Shown here: positions 8,821 to 16,705 of the stretch, in pieces
Numbering within the stretch: position 1 is the first letter of the stretch
How the letters are laid out: every line of letters begins with the position of its first letter
Source of the DNA: Paludibacter sp.
Lineage (GTDB): Bacteria; Bacteroidota; Bacteroidia; Bacteroidales; Paludibacteraceae
Direction: 5' to 3'
Assembly (NCBI GenBank): GCA_029973975.1
Contig: JARKQF010000168.1
Coordinates: 1 to 44,779, forward strand
DNA: 44,779 bases
Notes under the pieces: model-generated
Database searches by the model: none
Told to the model about the DNA's origin: nothing
The model's input: only the letters and a program-made list of their open reading frames with translations
Made by a program: the position numbers and the translations under genes

Positions 8821-11397
8821 ATGAAAATCAGGGATTTTAAAATTGGCTCTCAACTACTATTAGGTTTTGCCATTATACTTTTTTTCGTTAGTAGCATTGG
8901 CATAATCAGTTACGTACAAAATAAGTGGATTCATGAACAAAGTCGCTTATTATACAACCACCCTTTACAAGTACGCAGGGCAGTAGGGGCATTAACAACC
9001 AACATACATCTGATGAGACTTGGGACAAGAGATCTGATGTTGGCAGCCAACACAAAAGAAGAGCGGGAAGCATTACAGCTAATCGAAGAAAATGCAGCGG
9101 GGGCATTGCGGCAGTTTGAAATTATCAACCGGCTCTATCTGGGACCACAAAAAGATGTAGAAGCTGCACAGAAAGCATTCATTGCGTGGAAAACCGCCCG
9201 GGATGTAAACACCACACTGGCTGTGGATAAAGACATTAACGCGGTGAAAGAAAGTATCACGAAAACAGGTTATGTTGGAAAGTTACGCGAAGACATGCTT
9301 GAAAAAATTCAGATAATTGATAATTACGCTCAAAACAGAGCGACAACAATCTTCACGGAATCAGAAAGACATAAAGATCTGGTTTTGAACGAGCTGGCAA
9401 GTGTAATTCTGATAATCATTATTGTGACCCTCATCGTGTATGTCACCTTGTTGCGCAACATTAGAAAACCTCTGGTAGCACTAACCAAAATAACCCGTCG
9501 CTTCGACCACGGAGATATGTCGGCCAGATGCCATTTTACATCAAAAAATGAAATAGGCGAACTATCAAAATCATTCAACACCCTGGCTGAAAACCTTCAG
9601 ATTACCAATAACCTGAATGTAAAAACAGCTTTGCTCGCCGACATGATGCTGATAGAAGATGATGTAAAGGAGTTTTTCAGGGTCACTTTGCAAATTCTGA
9701 TGGAAGACACGGAATCTGAGATGGCTGCTGTATATTTACTTAGTGATGACAAACAAAATTACGTACATCTGATTTCAATCGGATTGGCCGAAAGAGCCCG
9801 GAAATCGTTTTCAGCGATTTATCACGAAGGAGAATTCGGAAGTGTACTTACTACCAAACGCATCCAGCACATCAAAAACATACCCGAAGATACCCGCTAC
9901 ATTTTTAAAACTACTGGTGGCAATGTGGTTCCAAGGGAAATCATCACCATCCCGATTCTTTCTGGTAATGAAATCATAGCTATTATCTCCTTAGCCAATA
10001 TTCATCCCTACTCCGAACTGGCAATCCAGTTAATCAACAAAATACATCTCACTTATTGCGCACGGGTCGATAAGATTCTTGCTTACGAGAAAATCAAGTC
10101 ATTCTCCGAATCTCTTTCGGCACAAAACCGGGAACTAGAAGAACAGAAACGGGAATTATCAAAACAATCGGCAGAGCTTACGGAACAAAATCGTGAACTG
10201 GAGATACAGAAAAAAATGCTGCATGAAGCAAACAACCTCAAAACCAGCTTCCTATCCAACATGAGCCATGAGCTCAGAACACCACTCAACTCGGTAATTG
10301 CCTTATCGGGCGTGCTGAACCGAAAACTGGCTGATAAAATTCCACAGGAAGAATACAGTTATTTAGAAGTAATTGAACGAAACGGAAGAAATCTGTTGGC
10401 GTTGATCAACAACATACTCGACATTGCCCGAATTGAATCCGGAAGAGAAGAAATTGAACTGACCGAATTTAATCTCTGCGATTGTGTAACGGAAATCATC
10501 ACACTAATACACCCACAGGCAGCGGAAAAGAATATCATAATCAACAAAGCCGGCGGTGATTGTGATACTCGCATTACCAGCGACGAAAACAAAATCAAAC
10601 ACATCCTGCAAAACCTGTTGGGCAATGCGGTGAAGTTTACCGAACAAGGCGCAATCACCATCAGCCTGAAGAAATCCATTGATGAAGTGACTGTAACAGT
10701 TTCCGATACAGGAATCGGCATCAGGGCGGAACAAATCTCACACATCTTCGACGAGTTCAGGCAAGCCGACGAAAGCACCTCACGCAGGTTCGGTGGTACG
10801 GGTCTGGGACTTTCCATCGCTAAGAAGTATGCCAATCTGCTGGGAGGTTCCATTTCCGTGGAAAGTCAGCCAGGAGTAGGCTCGTCTTTCACGCTTACAC
10901 TGCCATTGTATTATACCGGCGAGTATTTTGAAGACATACCCGAAGCTGACGTGTATTACCATGCCAAGCAAAATGATAACCCGGAACGGCCCCTGATTTC
11001 TCCGAAAGATTCCAGGACAGTACTCCTGATTGAGGACAATATCCCGGCGGTAATCCAAATGAAAGACATTCTGGAAGAAAGCGGTTATATGGTCATAGCA
11101 GCCCGAGACGGTAAAGAAGGACTGGATACCCTGAACCACATCTTACCGGATGCCATCATTTTAGACCTGATGATGCCGGGTATGGATGGATTCCATGTGC
11201 TTGAAACTATGCGCAATGATGAACGCAGCGTAAATATACCGGTGCTCATACTCACAGCCAAACACATCACAAAAGAAGAACTCAGCTTTCTGAAACAAAA
11301 CCACATTCACCAACTGATACAAAAAGGAGATATCAAACGGGATGAATTATTAAAAACAATCTCCGAAATGGTCAAACAGGATCCATCATCCTTATAA
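8821..11397 (+). CDS. Hybrid histidine kinase: 4-helix sensor, HAMP, GAF, kinase, receiver
   Basis: An 858-residue membrane kinase. TM1 (about 12-32) and TM2 (about 191-211) frame a periplasmic helical region resembling the four-helix bundle of chemoreceptors. HAMP follows (about 212-265), with the typical NEIGELSKSFN. A GAF-like domain spans about 280-415, then a heptad coiled coil with repeated QNRELE words to about 470. The H-box NMSHELRTPLNSV has His483, the N-box is ILQNLLGNAVKFTE and the G boxes are DTGIGI and GGTGLGLS. A C-terminal receiver has the phospho-accepting Asp782 in LDLMMPGMDG. It follows the CheR gene by 15 bases and precedes two more receiver-kinases, so it is probably the membrane input of a relay. 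The ligand is not known. Confidence 0.93.
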   Translation: MKIRDFKIGSQLLLGFAIILFFVSSIGIISYVQNKWIHEQSRLLYNHPLQVRRAVGALTTNIHLMRLGTRDLMLAANTKEEREALQLIEENAAGALRQFEIINRLYLGPQKDVEAAQKAFIAWKTARDVNTTLAVDKDINAVKESITKTGYVGKLREDMLEKIQIIDNYAQNRATTIFTESERHKDLVLNELASVILIIIIVTLIVYVTLLRNIRKPLVALTKITRRFDHGDMSARCHFTSKNEIGELSKSFNTLAENLQITNNLNVKTALLADMMLIEDDVKEFFRVTLQILMEDTESEMAAVYLLSDDKQNYVHLISIGLAERARKSFSAIYHEGEFGSVLTTKRIQHIKNIPEDTRYIFKTTGGNVVPREIITIPILSGNEIIAIISLANIHPYSELAIQLINKIHLTYCARVDKILAYEKIKSFSESLSAQNRELEEQKRELSKQSAELTEQNRELEIQKKMLHEANNLKTSFLSNMSHELRTPLNSVIALSGVLNRKLADKIPQEEYSYLEVIERNGRNLLALINNILDIARIESGREEIELTEFNLCDCVTEIITLIHPQAAEKNIIINKAGGDCDTRITSDENKIKHILQNLLGNAVKFTEQGAITISLKKSIDEVTVTVSDTGIGIRAEQISHIFDEFRQADESTSRRFGGTGLGLSIAKKYANLLGGSISVESQPGVGSSFTLTLPLYYTGEYFEDIPEADVYYHAKQNDNPERPLISPKDSRTVLLIEDNIPAVIQMKDILEESGYMVIAARDGKEGLDTLNHILPDAIILDLMMPGMDGFHVLETMRNDERSVNIPVLILTAKHITKEELSFLKQNHIHQLIQKGDIKRDELLKTISEMVKQDPSSL

Positions 11398-11414
11398 CAC
11401 TAACGGTATTTTGT

Positions 11415-13106
11415 ATGCCTATTGAAAATGTAAAAATACTGGCTATTGATGATAACAGGGACAACCTGACAATCATCAAAGCATTGATTAATGAAGCTTT
11501 CCCTAAAGCACAAACAATATTTGCCAATGATGGTTTCAGAGGACTGGAACTGGCTTTTGAAAAAGAGCCGGACATCATCCTGCTTGATATCATCATGCCG
11601 GGTATGGATGGATATGAAGTCTGCAAAAAATTAAAGGTACACCCCATAACAGCAGACATACCAGTAGTGTTTATCACAGCCATTAAAGACGACAAGCAAA
11701 GTCGCATCAAAGCGCTGGAAGCCGGCGGCGAAGGCTTCCTCTCGAAACCGGTAGATATCAGCGAATTAACAGCACAAATCAGGGCTATGCTCAAAATCAG
11801 GGAAGCTACCATACTGAAAAGAGGAGAAAAAGAGCGACTTGAAAACCTAATTGATGAACGTACCCGTGAATTGCAAAAAACACATGCAGAAACACTCAAC
11901 CTGTTGAAATACTTTCAGGCGGAAAACGAGAAACGAAAAAAAAGTGAGGCAGCACTCAAAGAAAGCGAGGAAAAAACCAGGCTGTTTAAACGTGCTGTCG
12001 ATTCGAGTTCTGTAGGTATCATCATCACCGATATTGAAGGAAAAATTATTTATACCAATCCGTTTTATCTCAAAATATCCGGTTATAGGGAAAGTGAATT
12101 AATCGGACAACTTTCTACATTTCTGGATGCAAACTTTCAACCGGAGACTTTCAACCGGAAACGCTGGAAAAACATTTTATCGGGCAAAGACTGGAGTGGT
12201 GAAATAAAAAACATCAAAAAGAACGGTGAATCATACTGGGTAAAAGCGGTTATCTCTCCCATTGTCAACACAGCCGGAGAAATCACCAATTTTATCGTTG
12301 TATCGGAAGATATCACACAAAAGAAGCAATTGCTTGAAGATCTGATTACTGCAAAAGAAAAGGCGGAGGAAAGCGATAAATTGAAAACAGCTTTCTTAGC
12401 TAACATGAGCCACGAAATACGTACCCCGATGAATGGAATTCTGGGATTTGCAGAGTTGTTGAAAGAACAGGATTTAACCAACGAGATTCAGCAAAAATAC
12501 ATCCACATCATTGAAAAAAGCGGGGCGCGTATGCTGAACATCATCAACAACATTGTGGACATCTCTAAAATTGAAGCCGGTTTAATGGAAATAACGCTGA
12601 CCGATTCGGACATAAACGAACAAATCGATTATATATACAATTTCTTTAAACCCGAAGTTGAGGCCAAAGGGATGCAATTATATTTCAAAAAGCACTATGC
12701 AAACCATAAAGCTATCATCAAGACCGATCAGGAGAAATTGTACGCTATATTTACTAATTTAGTCAAAAACGCCATCAAATACTCCTATCGTGGATACATT
12801 GAATTTGGTTATTATCCGGAGCAAAATAAGCAAGGGAGGGATTTGATGATATTTTATGTAAAGGATACCGGCATTGGTATTCACAAAGATAAAACCAGTA
12901 TTATTTTCGACCGTTTCAGACAGGTGAGTGAAGGCAAAAACAGACATTATGAGGGTGCCGGACTGGGATTATCGATTACAAAATCGTACGTAGAAATGCT
13001 GGGAGGAAAAATATGGGTGGAAAGTGAGGAGGGTGTTGGTTCTCGTTTCTGTTTTTCCCTGCCTTATAATCACACGAATCTGCATCCAAAGGCAGATAAG
13101 AAGTAG
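11415..13106 (+). CDS. Receiver-PAS histidine kinase
   Basis: A soluble 563-residue protein with an N-terminal receiver (residues 1-120, Asp58 in LLDIIMPGMDGYE, Lys in FLSKPVD). A coiled linker leads to one PAS domain (about 190-310, ending in the typical SEDITQKK). The kinase core has His333 in NMSHEIRTPMNG, an N-box in IFTNLVKNAIKY and G boxes in DTGIGI and GAGLGLS. There is no membrane segment. The order receiver-then-kinase suggests it accepts phosphate from an upstream kinase and modulates its own kinase. It starts 17 bases after the hybrid kinase. Confidence 0.93.
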   Translation: MPIENVKILAIDDNRDNLTIIKALINEAFPKAQTIFANDGFRGLELAFEKEPDIILLDIIMPGMDGYEVCKKLKVHPITADIPVVFITAIKDDKQSRIKALEAGGEGFLSKPVDISELTAQIRAMLKIREATILKRGEKERLENLIDERTRELQKTHAETLNLLKYFQAENEKRKKSEAALKESEEKTRLFKRAVDSSSVGIIITDIEGKIIYTNPFYLKISGYRESELIGQLSTFLDANFQPETFNRKRWKNILSGKDWSGEIKNIKKNGESYWVKAVISPIVNTAGEITNFIVVSEDITQKKQLLEDLITAKEKAEESDKLKTAFLANMSHEIRTPMNGILGFAELLKEQDLTNEIQQKYIHIIEKSGARMLNIINNIVDISKIEAGLMEITLTDSDINEQIDYIYNFFKPEVEAKGMQLYFKKHYANHKAIIKTDQEKLYAIFTNLVKNAIKYSYRGYIEFGYYPEQNKQGRDLMIFYVKDTGIGIHKDKTSIIFDRFRQVSEGKNRHYEGAGLGLSITKSYVEMLGGKIWVESEEGVGSRFCFSLPYNHTNLHPKADKK

Positions 13107-13153
13107 ATATCCGGAAAAAACAACTAAATTTACAGTTAAAATTCAGGCAAGCG

Positions 13154-14746
13154 ATGAATAACACAATTTATCAGGACTCAGCAGCAAATGTGCTGATTGT
13201 AGATGACATAGAAGAAAATCTGATTTACATGGAAAGTGTAATCAAAAACTTCAACATCAACATCATTAGCGCCATGTCGGGTTACGAGGCATTGGAGAAA
13301 ACCAGGGACATAACCCTTGCCATGGCAATCATCGATGTTTGGATGCCCGGTATGAACGGGTATGAACTGGCTGTCAACCTGAACAAAGAGCGCACAGACA
13401 ACAAAGTGCCGATTATTTTCATTACCGCCAATATTTTTAGTGAAATAGAAGAGTTGAAAGGCTATGATGCAGGTGCTGTGGATTATATTTACAAGCCTTT
13501 CTCCAGCCAGATTCTGAAAAGCAAAGTCAGCATTTTTCTGGATTTGTACAATCAGAAACAAACGATTTTAAAAGATGCCATTTTACTGAGAAATACTACT
13601 GAACAACTAAAGCAGGCAAATACTGAACTGTATAAAAGTGAACAAAAATTCAGGACAATGGTGAATTCTCTGCCCGACGGCGTGTTACTCGTCGACCTGA
13701 AAGGGCGGATAAGGGAAGTTTCAGAAATAGGTACGGAACTGTTGGGAGCCAACGACAGAAACGAACTGACGAGTAAACACATACTCCGTTTTGTGCGTTC
13801 GGACTCATTCAAACTAATCAAAGAGATTGCTGTAAACACCATTGCTGAAGGATTAACACAGGAGAATGAGGTCAACATTATAAAATTAAACGGTAGTACT
13901 TTTCTGGGAGAAATCAGTACAACCCTGATTCAGAACATCGACGGTTCTCCCCTCTCCTTCATTATTGTGGTACGCGACATTTCGCAGCGAAAAAGAATAC
14001 AGACCATACAAATTCATGCCGACCGCATGGCCAATCTGGGACAAATGGCTGCTGGTATGGCACATGAAATTAATCAACCGCTGAATATCATTTCAATGGT
14101 AATGGATAAAATACTATATGAGGCTGATAAAAATATATCGCTCGACGTTTCATTCCTGAAAAATAAATCAAACAAAATATTTGAAAACCTGACAAGAATC
14201 AGGAATATTATCGACCACATCAGGGTGTTCTCGCGCAATCAGTTCGAATATATTCCCATCGCTTTCAGCATCAATAAAAGTATTCAAAGCGCTATCTCCA
14301 TGTTTTCCGAACAATTCAGACACCTGGGCATCAACGTGCATGTGAATCTGAAAGAGGATATACCGGATATTACCGGCAATACCCATCAGTTTGAACAAGT
14401 CATCGTCAACCTGCTCAACAACGCGAAAGATGCTGTCATGGATAGAAAAGGTTTATCGGATTACACCTATATACCTGAAATCAACATCAGTTCCTTTGTT
14501 AATAAAGAATTGTTGATTGTGCAGGTCACCGACAACGGGACCGGGATTGATGAAGAACACATCAATAAAATCATGTTACCTTTCTATTCAACGAAAGAAG
14601 AAGGAAAAGGCACCGGACTCGGACTATCCATATCCTATGAAATTATAAAGGACATGGGAGGAAAAATCGAGATTGAAAGCAAGAAAATGACAAAAACTGA
14701 CATCAGGCTTACTTTTAATGTAATTCAAAAAAAAGATGGAAAATAA
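13154..14746 (+). CDS. Receiver-PAS histidine kinase
   Basis: A second soluble REC-PAS-kinase of 530 residues, not a close copy of the previous one. The receiver has Asp61 in IIDVWMPGMNGYE and Lys in YKPFS. PAS (about 170-280) ends in VVRDISQRKR. The H-box is of a different subtype, MANLGQMAAGMAHEINQPL with His304, like the kinase at 5135 and like NtrB-type kinases that pair with sigma-54 activators. The N-box is VIVNLLNNAKDAV and the G2 box is GTGLGLSIS. Its end overlaps the start of the sigma-54 activator gene by 11 bases, so the two are translationally coupled and this is the likely direct partner of that activator. Confidence 0.93.
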   Translation: MNNTIYQDSAANVLIVDDIEENLIYMESVIKNFNINIISAMSGYEALEKTRDITLAMAIIDVWMPGMNGYELAVNLNKERTDNKVPIIFITANIFSEIEELKGYDAGAVDYIYKPFSSQILKSKVSIFLDLYNQKQTILKDAILLRNTTEQLKQANTELYKSEQKFRTMVNSLPDGVLLVDLKGRIREVSEIGTELLGANDRNELTSKHILRFVRSDSFKLIKEIAVNTIAEGLTQENEVNIIKLNGSTFLGEISTTLIQNIDGSPLSFIIVVRDISQRKRIQTIQIHADRMANLGQMAAGMAHEINQPLNIISMVMDKILYEADKNISLDVSFLKNKSNKIFENLTRIRNIIDHIRVFSRNQFEYIPIAFSINKSIQSAISMFSEQFRHLGINVHVNLKEDIPDITGNTHQFEQVIVNLLNNAKDAVMDRKGLSDYTYIPEINISSFVNKELLIVQVTDNGTGIDEEHINKIMLPFYSTKEEGKGTGLGLSISYEIIKDMGGKIEIESKKMTKTDIRLTFNVIQKKDGK

Positions 14747-16130
14747 AGATAAAATAAAAATTCTGATTCTGGATGATGAAAAACAATTCACAGAAGAACT
14801 GAGTAGTTTTTTTGAAGATGATTATGAAGCTTATGAAGCAAATAACGTAGGCGACGGAAGAAGAATCCTGCATGAGAAAAATATTGATTTACTGATTCTG
14901 GACGTTAGATTGCCCGGTATCAGCGGACTTGACATTCTCAAAGAAGTGAAAGAGCAGAAACCTGCCATAGAAGTCATTGTAATTTCGGCTCACGGCGATA
15001 TGGATACCGTCATTAAAGCTATGCGGTTGGGCGCTTTCGATTACCTGCGTAAACCATTCAGATTTATCGACATACAGATAGCCATCGAGAGAACACAGAA
15101 ATACCTGCAAATGCAACGCAAGCTGAAACAGATGGAGGAAAAAAATTCGCTCATCTCGAAAACGCTCGAAGAAAAAATCGAACGTCAGTTTATCGGTGTC
15201 AGTCCGCAAATTCTCAAGGTGTTTCAACAGGCTAAAACAGCCGCGCAGTATCCCGATGCCAATGTCCTGATAACAGGAGAAAGCGGAACGGGAAAAGAAA
15301 ACATTGCGCGTATCATCCATTATTCAAGCCAGCGGAAAGATAATATGTTTTGCGCCGTAAACAGCAGCGCAATTACCGAGACGCTCCTGGAAAGCGAATT
15401 TTTCGGTCACAAAAAAGGTTCGTTTACCGGTGCTGTCAACGACAAAATGGGTTTCTTCGAGGTCTGCAACAACGGTACCTTGTTCCTCGACGAAATAGCA
15501 GATATGCCTTTCAATTTACAGGCAAAAATACTGCGGGCTACCGAAGAAAAAGTAATTACACGTGTCGGCGACACCGTACCTATTAAAACTGATTTTCGCA
15601 TCGTATCGGCAACAAACCACGACATAGAAAAGCAGGTTGAGGAAAAGAAATTCAGACTCGACCTGCTGCACAGGTTGAATACGCTGCATATTCACATCCC
15701 GCCCTTGCGGGAAAGAACCGCCGACATAAAACCACTGCTGGATTACTATGTCGGATTGTACGCTACGAGGTTTAATAAACCGGGTATCAAAATATCGGAA
15801 GATATATATGATATCCTTAAAACCTACGATTTTCCGGGAAATGTCAGGGAATTGAAAAATATGGCTGAAAGAGCTGTTATCCTCTGTCAGGATAACACTT
15901 TAAACCTCGGAGACTTCCCTGTCAAACAAACAAAAAACAAAGAACATGTCTCCTCAATTGATAAGGTTAATTTGAAATCCAATGAAATCAAAATGATTCT
16001 GGAGGCCTTACATTCCTGTAACTACAATCAAACAGCTGCCTCCAATTTACTCGGCATTTCGAGAGACGCACTAATCAGGAAAATGAAAAAATACAATATC
16101 TCCGCCTTCAAGGGAAAAGAAAATGATTAA
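14736..16130 (+). CDS. Sigma-54-dependent response regulator (NtrC family)
   Basis: A 464-residue activator of RpoN RNA polymerase. Receiver domain (1-120): Asp56 in LLILDVRLPG, Lys in YLRKPF. AAA+ domain (about 150-385): Walker A GESGTGKE at 181-188, the sigma-54 contact loop GSFTGA at 228-233, Walker B LFLDEIADMP. C-terminal Fis-type helix-turn-helix: NYNQTAASNLLGISRDALI. The contact loop reads GSFTGA where most family members have GAFTGA. The gene closes the signalling operon; two terminator-like hairpins follow within 180 bases. A match to a sigma-54 promoter lies about 245 bases downstream of its stop codon, making the genes from 16459 the first targets to consider. Confidence 0.95.
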   Translation: MENKDKIKILILDDEKQFTEELSSFFEDDYEAYEANNVGDGRRILHEKNIDLLILDVRLPGISGLDILKEVKEQKPAIEVIVISAHGDMDTVIKAMRLGAFDYLRKPFRFIDIQIAIERTQKYLQMQRKLKQMEEKNSLISKTLEEKIERQFIGVSPQILKVFQQAKTAAQYPDANVLITGESGTGKENIARIIHYSSQRKDNMFCAVNSSAITETLLESEFFGHKKGSFTGAVNDKMGFFEVCNNGTLFLDEIADMPFNLQAKILRATEEKVITRVGDTVPIKTDFRIVSATNHDIEKQVEEKKFRLDLLHRLNTLHIHIPPLRERTADIKPLLDYYVGLYATRFNKPGIKISEDIYDILKTYDFPGNVRELKNMAERAVILCQDNTLNLGDFPVKQTKNKEHVSSIDKVNLKSNEIKMILEALHSCNYNQTAASNLLGISRDALIRKMKKYNISAFKGKEND

Positions 16131-16215
16131 AATTTCCCCTAACTGTTTGGAGGAAAGTATCCATACTGTATGGGGGAAATCCATCTGTCATCATCGCGTT
16201 TTACTGTACGCGTTT

Positions 16216-16237
16216 CCGCACAATTGTGCGGTTTTTT
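16216..16237 (+). terminator. Hairpin CCGCACAATTGTGCGG plus T6
   Basis: A perfect 16-bp palindrome at 16216-16231 is followed by six T residues, the form of an intrinsic terminator. A short perfect palindrome about 170-180 bases upstream of a sigma-54 promoter could equally be an enhancer site for the activator. The two readings are not exclusive. Confidence 0.6.
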
Positions 16238-16276
16238 AATACACTTTCAAATTTACAAGGTTATTTTCAACCGTTT

Positions 16277-16312
16277 AAAAAGGGGTTTCTTGTTAGAAAC
16301 CCCTTTTTTATT
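16277..16312 (+). terminator. Strong intrinsic terminator of the signalling operon
   Basis: AAAAAGGGGTTTCT (16277-16290) pairs perfectly with AGAAACCCCTTTTT (16295-16308) around a TGTT loop, giving a G/C core and a T tract. The A tract on the left would allow termination in both directions. Confidence 0.9.
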
Positions 16313-16374
16313 ATTCTGTTTTACAGCATATTATATCAACAAAACACAAACTCAGGCATGACAACTAGAATTTC

Positions 16375-16390
16375 CGGCACGCCGTATGCA
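16375..16390 (+). promoter_or_regulatory. Candidate sigma-54 (-24/-12) promoter
   Basis: The site reads CGGCACG-CCGT-ATGCA against the consensus TGGCACG-N4-TTGCA. The invariant GG and GC are exactly 10 bases apart and the GGCACG block is perfect; two other positions differ. Transcription would begin near 16401, about 58 bases before the ATG of the small gene at 16459. It lies downstream of both terminators and directly follows a sigma-54 activator gene. Confidence 0.6.
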
Positions 16391-16458
16391 AATATAGAGA
16401 GCATAAGTGAAAATGACAATGCACGAGTGCATATTGATAAACATTAAAAGTAAACGTC

Positions 16459-16680
16459 ATGAATCTTAAATCGAGAGTATTGGAGTTCATCAATCAGCAT
16501 GAACAGGGAGTTAAGATTTCCGACATGGAAGCTCCCCTGGGCGAAAAAAGGATGAAATTGGGCTTTGTAACAAAAAGTTTACTGGATGAAGGTAAAATTC
16601 AAAAAATTAAAGATTGCTATTATCCGGTTTATGATTCAAAACATGATAATTCAAAATTATTCCGGAATTTTATTTTTTGA
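16459..16680 (+). CDS. Small winged-helix-like protein
   Basis: A 73-residue basic protein with the look of a minimal winged helix. A first helix (LKSRVLEFINQHE) precedes GVKISDMEAPLGEKRMKLG as a possible helix-turn-helix, then FVTKSLLDEGKIQKI and the strand pair CYYPVYD as the wing. I do not recognise a named family with certainty. It has a normal ATG and a reading frame free of overlap with better candidates. It is the first gene after the sigma-54 promoter candidate and ends 25 bases before the TonB receptor gene, so it may be co-expressed with that receptor or regulate it. Confidence 0.6.
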   Translation: MNLKSRVLEFINQHEQGVKISDMEAPLGEKRMKLGFVTKSLLDEGKIQKIKDCYYPVYDSKHDNSKLFRNFIF

Positions 16681-16705
16681 CATACCGGGACTATAGATCT
16701 CATTT

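Larger units (their letters stand above)
16131..16458. other. 328-bp gene-free region between activator and small winged-helix gene
   Basis: In order it holds: a dyad ATTTCCCC (16132-16139) with GGGGAAAT (16173-16180) enclosing CCATACTGTATGG; the palindrome at 16216-16231; a strong terminator at 16277-16312; the sigma-54 promoter candidate at 16375-16390; and the small dyad ATGCAC/GTGCAT at 16419-16432, just downstream of the expected transcription start. The short open frames here run across the terminator and show no protein-like sequence. Confidence 0.7.

Noticed and set aside
16170-16447. Two short open frames between the activator and the small winged-helix gene
   Set aside because: They run through two terminator hairpins and the promoter candidate, and their translations look random.
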